DNA of 64,000 bases from Pseudoselenomonas ruminantium (GTDB lineage: Bacteria; Bacillota; Negativicutes; Selenomonadales; Selenomonadaceae), in assembly GCF_900113715.1 (NCBI RefSeq), contig NZ_FOQK01000002.1:1-64000 (forward strand). Direction: 5' to 3'. Shown in pieces: positions 1-8,614 of the stretch (its first letter is position 1; each line of letters starts with the position of its first letter). The notes beneath the pieces were generated by a model, which was not told the DNA's origin, made no database searches, and was given only the letters and a program-made list of their open reading frames with translations. The translations under genes were made by a program, and so were the position numbers.

Positions 1-1362
1 AAGTTAATATTATTCCTAGGTGATGTAGCGCTTATTATTGCTGCTTATATTATTGCCACAAGCATAGCTCTGGATCGTGATATTATCGTTAGCAATATGT
101 ATCTTTATTCGGGGATGCTGCCGATAATCTTGATTATCAGTAGTTTGCTTTTGAATATCAATGGTTTGTATTCTATTGGTAGAAAACGTTTTGCAGAAAT
201 TATTTTAAGCACGGCTGTGGCTACACTATGTACCTTTATTCTCGTTACTGCATTGAGTTTTTTTATGCATGAGTTTTCGTATTCGCGAATGGTAATTGCG
301 ATATGTTCTGTTTTGCAGGGAATTATGCTTATTGCTTGGCGGTATCTTGGCTGGCGGTTAGAGCAGAAACTCCATGCACAACGCGCCGTTATGCTGATGG
401 GAAGTGCTGAGGAGTGTGAGCATGTATATAACCGATTGCGCGTACAACCGCAGCTAAATCTCAAACTCAAATACATCTGTACGGATATAGAGTCAAGCGA
501 TTGGCGTAAGGCAGCAGAAGATATCGATGTGATTATCCTCTGTCCGGGAATGCGTCATCGCTACAAAGTGGCTGTGATCAATCACTGCCATCAGACGGGA
601 AAAACAACGCTGTTGATTCCTAATACCTATGAAATTTTTTGTACAGGCGCAGAACTGGACAAGATTGATGATATTCCCGTATTTCGCCCGCAAAGCCTTA
701 ATCCCAGCTTAGAAGTACGTACGTTAAAACGATTGCTGGATATCGTAGTGGCAGGTATCGGCTTTATCTGCGCTCTGCCCTTTATGGTTGTCACAGGGAT
801 AGCAATAAAAATCTTCGATCCTGGTCCTATGCTATATAGTCAGATTCGGACTGGCAAGAACGGCAAGGAATTTCGTGTCTACAAATTCCGCACCATGCGA
901 GTAGATGCAGAAAAATATACGGGGCCAATGCTGGCACAGGAAAATGACCTTAGAATCACTAAACTGGGGAAATTTCTGCGCTCCGTAAGGCTTGATGAAT
1001 TGCCACAGATCTGGAATGTGATTATCGGTGATATGAGTATTGTCGGTCCCAGACCGGAGCGTCCTTTCTTTGTGGAACAATTTGTCAAGGAAACACCAGA
1101 ATATGCCTATCGCCATAATGTCAAACCCGGCATTACAGGCATGGCCCAAGTTTATGGTAAATACAATACAACTGCTTTTGATAAGCTGGTCTATGATTTG
1201 ATGTATATCGAAAAATGCGGGCTTCTGACAGATCTGGCAATTATCATTCAAACTGTAAAGGTGCTGTTTACCAAGAGTGCTACAGAAGGTGCTGGCGTTA
1301 GACAGAAATCGTTGAATATAGAAAAGTATGATATTGGCAATAATATTTATGGAGACTTTTAA
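1..1362 (+). CDS. Polyprenyl-phosphate sugar-1-phosphate transferase (initiating enzyme), 5' end outside window
   Basis: Transfers a sugar-1-phosphate from a nucleotide sugar to undecaprenyl phosphate at the inner membrane, which starts repeat-unit assembly. The frame is open from base 1, so the first in-window ATG (97) is not the start. The visible part has hydrophobic segments in its first 100 residues, a central Rossmann-like region as in WcaJ/WbaP-type proteins, another membrane helix (KRLLDIVVAGIGF) and the C-terminal bacterial sugar transferase domain with the family blocks FRVYKFRTM, LDELPQIWNV and GPRPERP. It ends 6 bases before the next glycosyltransferase gene, so it probably leads the operon. 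The sugar cannot be told from the sequence. Confidence 0.93.
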   Translation, partial: KLILFLGDVALIIAAYIIATSIALDRDIIVSNMYLYSGMLPIILIISSLLLNINGLYSIGRKRFAEIILSTAVATLCTFILVTALSFFMHEFSYSRMVIAICSVLQGIMLIAWRYLGWRLEQKLHAQRAVMLMGSAEECEHVYNRLRVQPQLNLKLKYICTDIESSDWRKAAEDIDVIILCPGMRHRYKVAVINHCHQTGKTTLLIPNTYEIFCTGAELDKIDDIPVFRPQSLNPSLEVRTLKRLLDIVVAGIGFICALPFMVVTGIAIKIFDPGPMLYSQIRTGKNGKEFRVYKFRTMRVDAEKYTGPMLAQENDLRITKLGKFLRSVRLDELPQIWNVIIGDMSIVGPRPERPFFVEQFVKETPEYAYRHNVKPGITGMAQVYGKYNTTAFDKLVYDLMYIEKCGLLTDLAIIIQTVKVLFTKSATEGAGVRQKSLNIEKYDIGNNIYGDF

Positions 1363-1368
1363 CTAGAT

Positions 1369-2469
1369 ATGAAAATCTTGATTTTGGCCCATCATGCAGA
1401 GGGATTGTACTTGCCACGGCGAGAGTTAATGATGCAGTTAAAAGCAGCGGGGCATACCGTTATTGCATCAATACCGCGAGGAAAGTGCTATGAAAAAGTT
1501 GCTGCAATAGTGGATGAAGTAATCGAAACGCCTGTGCAACGACGTGGAATGAATCCGATAAAGGATTTGAGATTGATATTCTTTTATCGGAGGTTGCTGA
1601 AACAGTATAAACCGGATTGTATTTTAAGCTTTGCCATAAAGCCAAATCTTTATGGTGGCATGATGGGACGGTGGTATCATATTCCATATTTGATGAATGT
1701 GACTGGTTTGGGAACTGCTTTTGCCAAGGATAATCTGTTATGTAAGGTGGCTACGTTTTTGTACAAATTGGTAGCTGGCCATGAACAGACGATATTCTTT
1801 CAAAATGAAGGCAATCGCTTAACGTTGGAACGACATGGTGTTTTTTGGAAGAATCCTGTGTTGATTCCAGGGTCAGGCGTGAATTTGAACTTGCATAAGT
1901 TTGAAGAATATCCTTCCGATGAAGATAGCATAAAATTTGTTTTTGTTTCGCGTATATTAAAAGAAAAAGGGATTTATGAACTAGCAGAAGCTGCAAGAGA
2001 AATTCGTAAAGAATATCAAAATGTTGAATTTCACGTTCTAGGAAAATGTGAAGATGGTTATGAAAAAGTGGTAAAAAAATGGCATAAAGAAGGCATTGTT
2101 ATTTATCATGGTCATCAAAACGATGTACATGAGTATCTAAAAAAAGCGCATGCGTTGATACATCCATCATACTATCCAGAAGGGATGTCGAATGTATGTC
2201 TTGAAGCTTCGGCGACGGGAAGACCTGTTATCACGACATGTGATATTTATGGGTGTAAAGAAACTATAGAGGATGGGGTTACTGGATTGGGAGTAAAGGC
2301 TAGGAACGTCCAAGATTTATATAGTGCGATTGTAAAATTTATTAATTTGCCATATGAAGAAAAAAAGAAGATGGGGATAGCTGCAAGGAAAAAGATGGAA
2401 AATGAATTTGATCGACGTATTGTGATAAGGGCATATCAACGAGAAATTCAACAGATAGAGGGGAAATAG
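1369..2469 (+). CDS. Glycosyltransferase family 4 (GT-B)
   Basis: Cytoplasmic glycosyltransferase of 366 residues, probably adding an early sugar to the lipid-linked unit. The N-terminal half has KILILAHHAEGLYLPRRELM and a glycine-rich PNLYGGMMGR stretch. The C-terminal half has the GT4 donor site pattern (FVSRILKEKGIYELAEAA, HPSYYPEGMSNVCLEASATG with the E-x7-E type glutamates). It resembles PglA/galacturonosyl-type enzymes, which would fit the UDP-glucuronate/galacturonate operon at 18-20.7 kb, but donor choice is inference. Its stop shares one base with the GTG start of the next gene. Confidence 0.9.
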   Translation: MKILILAHHAEGLYLPRRELMMQLKAAGHTVIASIPRGKCYEKVAAIVDEVIETPVQRRGMNPIKDLRLIFFYRRLLKQYKPDCILSFAIKPNLYGGMMGRWYHIPYLMNVTGLGTAFAKDNLLCKVATFLYKLVAGHEQTIFFQNEGNRLTLERHGVFWKNPVLIPGSGVNLNLHKFEEYPSDEDSIKFVFVSRILKEKGIYELAEAAREIRKEYQNVEFHVLGKCEDGYEKVVKKWHKEGIVIYHGHQNDVHEYLKKAHALIHPSYYPEGMSNVCLEASATGRPVITTCDIYGCKETIEDGVTGLGVKARNVQDLYSAIVKFINLPYEEKKKMGIAARKKMENEFDRRIVIRAYQREIQQIEGK

Positions 2470-3425
2470 TGTTGAGTGTTGCGGTTTTAATGGGAACATA
2501 TAATGGTGAAAAATACATAGAAGAACAAATGTGTTCTATTGTTAAGCAATCGCGTAAAGCTGATGAAGTGCTTATTTGTGATGACTGTTCAAGTGATTCG
2601 ACTGTTGATATTATAAAGAAATTTATAAATAAACATCGATTGAAAAATTGGACATTGATAGAAAATAAAGTAAATAAAGGTTTTGCAGAGAATTTTATTA
2701 GTGGAATAAGTAAAATAAGTGCTGATATAGTTTTTTTTTCGGATCAGGATGACATTTGGCATATGGATAAAATAAAAATAATGACAGATGTTATGAAAAA
2801 AAATAATGCAGAGGCAGTGTTGTGCCGTCAGAAATATATTGATAGCAATGGTGACAGGAAAAAAGTTTTTCTAGCACAGCCGGGAATAGAAGACTTTTTT
2901 TCGAGTTGGCACTTTAGAGGGAAAAGATGCGTTAGTTTTGAAGAACAGGTTTGTAACAACAGAAGTACAGGTATGGCTTTAGCAGTAAGAAGAGACGCTG
3001 CTTTAGTGTGTAGTAAATGGATCGGTGAATATCAGATATCGCATGATTTAATAATAGGTATGTATGCGGCATCTCATAATAAGATGTATTATATAAATGA
3101 ATCATTGGTAAAAAGACGTATACATGATAACAATACTTCGGCCCCACAAATTACGGTGTATGATAGAATAAAAAATATGGAGAAAATGATTCGGGGAATA
3201 GAAGGTAGAGTAAAACTTCAGCTGATATGTTTAGCTGATTTTTGGTGGTTAGGTGAATGTGATAAAAAAGAGTTAAATAAATCTGTAAGAGATTATTCTA
3301 ATATAATAAGATATATAGAAGAAAGGGAAATTCTAAAATTATTTTATTTGTTGATTAAATCTAATGGGATGGTTAATAAAAAAATAATATGTTTATCTTT
3401 ATTATATGCTTTGATGGAAAAATAA
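2469..3425 (+). CDS. Glycosyltransferase family 2
   Basis: GT-A fold transferase of 318 residues. It shows the GT2 start VAVLMGTYNGEKYIEEQM, the metal/nucleotide aspartates in CDDCSSDST and the DxD-like FSDQDDIWH near residue 95. The last 60 residues hold hydrophobic stretches. The start is GTG at 2469, overlapping the previous stop by one base (translational coupling). The gene is much richer in A and T than the first gene, and the shift begins inside the preceding gene near 2 kb. Related to rhamnosyltransferase-like GT2 enzymes; the acceptor is unknown. Confidence 0.88.
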   Translation: MLSVAVLMGTYNGEKYIEEQMCSIVKQSRKADEVLICDDCSSDSTVDIIKKFINKHRLKNWTLIENKVNKGFAENFISGISKISADIVFFSDQDDIWHMDKIKIMTDVMKKNNAEAVLCRQKYIDSNGDRKKVFLAQPGIEDFFSSWHFRGKRCVSFEEQVCNNRSTGMALAVRRDAALVCSKWIGEYQISHDLIIGMYAASHNKMYYINESLVKRRIHDNNTSAPQITVYDRIKNMEKMIRGIEGRVKLQLICLADFWWLGECDKKELNKSVRDYSNIIRYIEEREILKLFYLLIKSNGMVNKKIICLSLLYALMEK

Positions 3426-3457
3426 AAGATGCTATGTGAAGAATTTTAGGAGGTACA

Positions 3458-3505
3458 ATGTGGGGCGCTTATAGATGGCTTTGTAGTACTTTTAGATATT
3501 ACTAA
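3458..3505 (+). CDS. Possible 15-residue peptide, very short ORF
   Basis: An AGGAGG at 3448-3453 is followed after 4 bases by ATG and 15 codons (MWGAYRWLCSTFRYY) before TAA, in the 158-base gap between two glycosyltransferase genes. The ribosome binding site is better than those of its neighbours. It may be a real short peptide, a translation-coupling leader, or the remains of a deleted gene whose start survived. No family is recognised. Confidence 0.25.
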   Translation: MWGAYRWLCSTFRYY

Positions 3506-3583
3506 TTAGATTGATTTTCAGTTTAACAAGCTGATGGGGGTAATAAAGCGTAACTGAATATTAAGTTGGATGTGGAAGAGAAA

Positions 3584-4636
3584 ATGAAGTTTAAAGTGTT
3601 TTACGGAGTTTCAATCAAATACGAAACAGATACATGGTTGCATGAAGAACTTTCTCGATATGGAGATACAACGGTTGTAAATGTAAGTGACTTTTGGCTA
3701 CATGTGAGACGCTGGCGGCCACGTAGCATATGGGGACAATTTCTGCAGGTGTTTATAGCTGTGTGTCAATCAATTATCTTATTGGTTAATACAGAAAAAA
3801 CGGATATAATTGTTACTCGGTCTCATGCTGTGGGATTGATTTTTATGTTTATAGTTAATGTGCTTCATATTAATCGTAGACTGGTTTCATATAACTGGAT
3901 CGATATTCCAAAGAGAAGATATGCAAAATTAGCCCGAATGGCTTTGAATAAAGATAATTTTATACCGATAATGAATGATGAAAAAATAATAGGTGTTATT
4001 CGAAAAAAACTTAATTTAAACAATGAAATGTTAGGCGTGTATATTCCTGATACATACGATACAAAAGATGAGTTTTTAACACCGGTATATAAAGAGGAAA
4101 AATACGTTTTTTCTGGTGGGATAAATAACCGAGATTGGGGAATATTATTGCAGACCGCATTATTGAATCCGCAGATAGAGTTTCGTTTAGTAGTAAATAA
4201 ATATCTTTGGAAGTATGATAGTGTTCCTGCAAATGTGAAGATATATTTTGATTTGCCAATTTATGAATATAATGCAATGATGAGAAAAGCGTATATATGT
4301 GTGGTTCCCTTGAAAGAGGATCGAGTGTCTGGATTGATTAATATCATAAAATCACATCAGTACGGGATACCTTGTGTGACTGCATTGATGGATTGTACAG
4401 AGAAATATTATCCGCTCAATCTTAGGCCTATGTATTTATACAGAGTGGGTGATGTTGACGCATTAAGTGAAAAAATACAGAACTTATATATGCTGGAGAA
4501 AAGTGAATATCTTAAGGCTACTTTGAAGTTACAGGAATACTTAAAGATAGAATTTTCACCCCGGAAATTAGTTAAGAGACTGATCGAATATTTACAGGAA
4601 AAATCTTGGATAACGGATGATGAAAAATATGGTTAA
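3584..4636 (+). CDS. Glycosyltransferase, GT-B type (GT4-like)
   Basis: About 350 residues with a GT-B layout: an N-terminal half ending near the WIDIPKRRYAKLARMALNK segment and a C-terminal donor half with VPLKEDRVSGLINIIKSHQY followed by GIPCVTA, which resembles the nucleotide-sugar binding region of GT4 proteins. ATG 3584 was chosen over the in-frame TTG 3566 because GGAAGAG lies just upstream and conserved sequence starts at MKFKVFYG. Strongly A+T-rich. Part of the glycosyltransferase series; donor and linkage cannot be assigned. Confidence 0.75.
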   Translation: MKFKVFYGVSIKYETDTWLHEELSRYGDTTVVNVSDFWLHVRRWRPRSIWGQFLQVFIAVCQSIILLVNTEKTDIIVTRSHAVGLIFMFIVNVLHINRRLVSYNWIDIPKRRYAKLARMALNKDNFIPIMNDEKIIGVIRKKLNLNNEMLGVYIPDTYDTKDEFLTPVYKEEKYVFSGGINNRDWGILLQTALLNPQIEFRLVVNKYLWKYDSVPANVKIYFDLPIYEYNAMMRKAYICVVPLKEDRVSGLINIIKSHQYGIPCVTALMDCTEKYYPLNLRPMYLYRVGDVDALSEKIQNLYMLEKSEYLKATLKLQEYLKIEFSPRKLVKRLIEYLQEKSWITDDEKYG

Positions 4637-4664
4637 TTTCTTATAATCTTGGAGATAAGCGAAA

Positions 4665-5498
4665 ATGAAATTTGTTGCTATAGTAGTATTATATAATCCT
4701 GCTGGTGATGTTATAGATAATATAAAATCATATAGTAATTCTGTGGAGAAAGTATATGCGATTGATAATTCTGAGGAAGTATCTCAGGATATATTAGATG
4801 AATTAAACAAAATAGATAATATTGTATATATACCGTTTAATGAAAATAAAGGAGTTGCTTATGCTTTAAATATCGGTTTAAAAAAAGCACTTTCGGAAAA
4901 AGCTGACTATCTATTAACTATGGATCAAGATACAGCTTTTCGTAAGGATGATGCAGAAAAAATGATTAACTATATTCAAAATAACAACGACTATACAATA
5001 GGTATTTATGCTGCTAATACAGAGGAATATACTGGAAGTAATGATGCGGAAAAAGTTAATTTGGTACTAACATCTGGAAATATAATAAACTGTGATATTG
5101 TTAGTGAGATAGGCGGGTATGATACTGATTTGTTTATTGATTGGGTGGATAATGATATATGCTACCGATTGATGAATTATGGAAAAAACATAATGAGAAT
5201 AAATAAAGTAAAAATTGACCATCATTTAGGTGAAAAGCAATATGTAAATATTTTAGGATATAAATATTCATATGTAACTCATAATGCTTTGAGATATTAC
5301 TACATGACAAGGAATAAATTTTATGTGCTAAAAAAAAATAGAATGCCATTGATATATAGAATTAGGTTTGTATTTGGAACGATAAAATTAATTTTTGGCG
5401 TACTAATTATAGAAAAAGATAAATTATTACGCTTGAAATATATTTTTAGAGGATTGAAAGATTGTTATTGCTGTCGATATGGAAAATACAATAATTGA
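4665..5498 (+). CDS. Glycosyltransferase family 2, rhamnosyltransferase-like
   Basis: A 277-residue GT2 enzyme: VAIVVLYNPAGDVIDNIKSY at the start, AIDNSEE at the nucleotide site, MDQDTAF as the DxD-like block, and FIDWVDNDICYRL, the acceptor-side signature common in RfbF/rhamnosyltransferase-like proteins. The C-terminus carries one hydrophobic segment. The RBS is weak (GGAGATAAGCG before ATG). Rhamnose as donor would suit the rmlACB genes, but rmlD is not in the window, so this stays a suggestion. Confidence 0.85.
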   Translation: MKFVAIVVLYNPAGDVIDNIKSYSNSVEKVYAIDNSEEVSQDILDELNKIDNIVYIPFNENKGVAYALNIGLKKALSEKADYLLTMDQDTAFRKDDAEKMINYIQNNNDYTIGIYAANTEEYTGSNDAEKVNLVLTSGNIINCDIVSEIGGYDTDLFIDWVDNDICYRLMNYGKNIMRINKVKIDHHLGEKQYVNILGYKYSYVTHNALRYYYMTRNKFYVLKKNRMPLIYRIRFVFGTIKLIFGVLIIEKDKLLRLKYIFRGLKDCYCCRYGKYNN

Positions 5499-5529
5499 TA
5501 TACACGGAATTTGGTTAGGATGAAGTAAT

Positions 5530-6633
5530 ATGTGTGAATTGTCCTGCGTTATTTTATTTGTGTTTATGTCTATAGAAGGATATATACATAGTGCAAAAAC
5601 ACAAATGTTTATTTTCTTAGCGTTTTGTTTAACTACAGTGTTAATATATTCGCTTGTGGGTGAGTTGTTTGGTGGTTTTTCTGTTAAGTTTGATAATTTT
5701 TTTTCTGTTTTTGTATGTTCTCTATATTTATCATATTCGTTGTGTTTATACATAGTTAAACAGTTTAAGTTTAAGATAAATTTGCTGTTTAGTTTGTTTG
5801 AGTATAAATATTATTTTGCGTTTGTAATGATTTTTAGTTATATTGAGATAATGATAGGCATATATTATGTATCAACATCATCGTATGCTGGGTTACGGGC
5901 GTTAATTAACGCTAATTCGGTATCATTACATTCTGGAATTACTAGTGCGATGGTAACGAGTATTATGTTTATGGAATATGAATTTTTTAATAGAAAAAAG
6001 GTGAGAATTTTTATCGCTTTCACGCTTTTTTTTCTAGCAATATTATCTACATCGAAAATATTTATTTTATTGGCTATTATATATATCGTACCTTGGTATA
6101 CTAAGTGGTATCATATGGGGGTGAAACAAAGTTTATTTATGCTATTTATCATCATAGGATGTTTTATGATGAGTCAATTGTTGTTAGGGAAGGTTGCTGA
6201 AATAGATGGGAGTAGTAATGCTGTCGTTTCATTAACGTATACTATGATGGGGTATTATTTAGGAGGATTAGCAAGCTTTCAATTATTTTTAGATGGAATC
6301 ATATCTTCGGAACCTGGATGGGTAAGGACAGGGGCATGGCTTGGTAATGTCTATTCTGCTTTTTTGTCATTGTTTGTAGAGAAAAACTATTTAATATTCA
6401 TGATAAAAGTTTCGATGATTGGAGCTTTTTATGCGTTGCTTACGACTGATTCGTACTCTATAAGATATTTGAAGAATTATGGATGGTTGGCACTATTAAT
6501 GGTTTTTTATGATAATATGTTTGGTGCTAATCAGCTGGTTTGTTTTTTGATCACATCTATATTTATTAATATTTTTTCCAATAATTTTAAACGTGTTAGG
6601 AAAGATAATAATCATGAGAAGACAATTAATTAG
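5530..6633 (+). CDS. wzy: O-antigen/exopolysaccharide polymerase (Wzy-like)
   Basis: Integral membrane protein of 367 residues with about ten hydrophobic segments and a long polar loop in the second half (GLASFQLFLDGIISSEPGW), the usual layout of Wzy polymerases, which join lipid-linked repeat units on the outer face of the inner membrane. Sequence similarity between Wzy proteins is low, so the call rests on topology, the A+T-rich codon use and the position among glycosyltransferases with a Wzx flippase downstream. Its end overlaps the start region of the next gene. Confidence 0.75.
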   Translation: MCELSCVILFVFMSIEGYIHSAKTQMFIFLAFCLTTVLIYSLVGELFGGFSVKFDNFFSVFVCSLYLSYSLCLYIVKQFKFKINLLFSLFEYKYYFAFVMIFSYIEIMIGIYYVSTSSYAGLRALINANSVSLHSGITSAMVTSIMFMEYEFFNRKKVRIFIAFTLFFLAILSTSKIFILLAIIYIVPWYTKWYHMGVKQSLFMLFIIIGCFMMSQLLLGKVAEIDGSSNAVVSLTYTMMGYYLGGLASFQLFLDGIISSEPGWVRTGAWLGNVYSAFLSLFVEKNYLIFMIKVSMIGAFYALLTTDSYSIRYLKNYGWLALLMVFYDNMFGANQLVCFLITSIFINIFSNNFKRVRKDNNHEKTIN

Positions 6634-7600
6634 TATAATCGTACCTGTGTATAATTGTAAAGAATATTTAAGTAATTGTATAAATTCGTTGATTAATCAA
6701 AGCTATACAAAGATAGAAATAATTATTATTGATGATGGATCAAATGATGGCACGAGTGAGATTTGTGATGAATGGCAGAAAAAAGATTCGCGTATAAAGG
6801 TTATTCACACAAATAATTTTGGAGTTAGTCATGCTCGTAATATAGGTTTGGATAATATGTCGGGGAGCTACGTTGGTTTCGTCGATGCGGATGATTGGGT
6901 AGATACAGATACATATGAATTATTGCTTAGGGAAATGATAGAAAAGAATGCAGAGGTATCTGGAGGCGGATATATTTGCAATGATGTGAGGGGGGATAAA
7001 ATCATTTTTTGCAAAAGAAAATCTAAAGTGTATTCTAGGGATGAGATTTTGCAAGAGATTTTTTCGCCTAGAGAGCCTAGGTTATTATGCTGGGAACTTT
7101 GTGATAAATTATTTAAAAGGGATCTTATTAATAATGTTCGTTTTAATGAGTCAATTGGAACGGCAGAAGATATGTTGTTTTTTTGGCAAATGATGAAACG
7201 GGTGCATAGATTTGCGTATAGTCCTTTATTTAAATATCATTATCGCATGAGAAGTGGCAGCGCTGTGCATAGCGGAATTTCTCCAAAAACAATTTCGAGT
7301 TTATATGCTGTGCGTGAGATTATGAATTCTGCAAGAACGGAAAATGATGATTTAAAGTATATTATTTGGAAACAATATGTTCGATATCTAGTAGGATGTA
7401 CACGGCAAATGTTAGTGTATGATGCGAAAAAATATGAAGAAGACATATTAATGAATCAAAAAGAAATACGTCGGGAAATAGGACGCGTTATAAGATTGGA
7501 TAATTTATCTATACGATTTGTGCTGGGAGTGTTTTTTTTATGCTTTCCTATTGCAATATGTCGTGCATTGACTTGTTTTATAAAAAAGAGAAATGATTGA
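6614..7600 (+). CDS. Glycosyltransferase family 2 (EpsJ-like)
   Basis: GT2 transferase of about 328 residues. Classic blocks are ISIIVPVYNCKEYLSNCINS, IDDGSNDGT and FVDADDWVD (DxD), then a GTAEDMLFFWQMM acceptor block and a hydrophobic C-terminus. ATG 6614 is preferred over GTG 6593 because AGGAAAG at 6598 gives a normal spacing and the GT2 domain starts at once. It overlaps the polymerase gene by 20 bases. Confidence 0.88.
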   Translation: MRRQLISIIVPVYNCKEYLSNCINSLINQSYTKIEIIIIDDGSNDGTSEICDEWQKKDSRIKVIHTNNFGVSHARNIGLDNMSGSYVGFVDADDWVDTDTYELLLREMIEKNAEVSGGGYICNDVRGDKIIFCKRKSKVYSRDEILQEIFSPREPRLLCWELCDKLFKRDLINNVRFNESIGTAEDMLFFWQMMKRVHRFAYSPLFKYHYRMRSGSAVHSGISPKTISSLYAVREIMNSARTENDDLKYIIWKQYVRYLVGCTRQMLVYDAKKYEEDILMNQKEIRREIGRVIRLDNLSIRFVLGVFFLCFPIAICRALTCFIKKRND

Positions 7601-7642
7601 GAAGGAAATATTTTTTCACAGGGGACTTCGTGGGGGGCGTGA

Positions 7643-8614
7643 ATGTATAATTCGATAAAGAATATAGCTAAGAATAATAAATTGTTATATGCAGTTATGA
7701 TTGGCCTGAGATGTTTTTTATATACTATAATTTATAATGTATATGTGTGTGTGTTAAAAGTTCTTACTAGAAATAATGTGATTATTTCCGAATGTTTTAT
7801 GAGATATAATTGGTTCGGATTCAAAACCAATAATTGGGGAGATGATTTAAATAAATTCTTGTGGGAATACGTTACATCGATGAAGTTTGTATCGATACCG
7901 TATTCAAAGCTGTTTTTTAAGTTTTTTGATTGTTATTCTTTAATTGGTAGTATTATAAGTTTTTATGATTTAGACAATAAGATAGTATATGGTTCAGGCC
8001 TAATATCACCGTATGATACTATAAAGGGCGTACCTAAAAAAATATATAGTGTACGCGGACCTTTGACGAGAGAATATTTGTTGAAGGCTGGTATAGAATG
8101 TCCTGATAGATATGGCGATCCTGGCCTACTTTTACCTTTGTTTTATAGTCCTAAAATCGATAAGAAAAAAAATGGTAGTGTGATATTGAATATGGGGACA
8201 ATTGCTACTGATAGTCAGTGCTTTTGCAAATTGTGTGATGAATTAAATTTAAATGTTATTAGCTTGGTTAATTATGATAAGTGGACAGATGTAATTGATG
8301 AAATTGTAAATAGTGAGTTTGTAATCTCAGAATCATTACATGGCCTTATTGTTGCAGAGACATATGGAGTGCCAAATGTTTGGGTTGAATTTAAAGATCA
8401 TCCAAATTATTGGACATTTAAATTTAATGATTATTTTTATTCGATTGGCAAAGAAGAGGAAATAATACAGTTACAAAAGGAAATACCGTATGAGGAAATA
8501 ATGAATAAGATAAAAAGTTGGAAAAAAGGGGAAATAGATTACAGAAAGATGCTTTCATATATGCCTTTTAATGTGAAATGTCCTGTCAATTTTGAAGCTG
8601 TGGATAGAGAATGA
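7643..8614 (+). CDS. Polysaccharide pyruvyl transferase family protein
   Basis: Likely moves a pyruvyl group from phosphoenolpyruvate to a sugar of the repeat unit, adding a negative charge. The 323-residue protein has the family blocks NNWGDDLNKFLWEY near residue 65, VYGSGLISPYD, SVRGPLTREYL, YGDPGLLLPL and ISESLHGLIVAETYGVPNVW (the CMP/PEP-site histidine region). The ATG sits after a G-rich stretch at 7631-7640. It overlaps the flippase gene by 4 bases (ATGA), so the two are probably translated together. Confidence 0.88.
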   Translation: MYNSIKNIAKNNKLLYAVMIGLRCFLYTIIYNVYVCVLKVLTRNNVIISECFMRYNWFGFKTNNWGDDLNKFLWEYVTSMKFVSIPYSKLFFKFFDCYSLIGSIISFYDLDNKIVYGSGLISPYDTIKGVPKKIYSVRGPLTREYLLKAGIECPDRYGDPGLLLPLFYSPKIDKKKNGSVILNMGTIATDSQCFCKLCDELNLNVISLVNYDKWTDVIDEIVNSEFVISESLHGLIVAETYGVPNVWVEFKDHPNYWTFKFNDYFYSIGKEEEIIQLQKEIPYEEIMNKIKSWKKGEIDYRKMLSYMPFNVKCPVNFEAVDRE

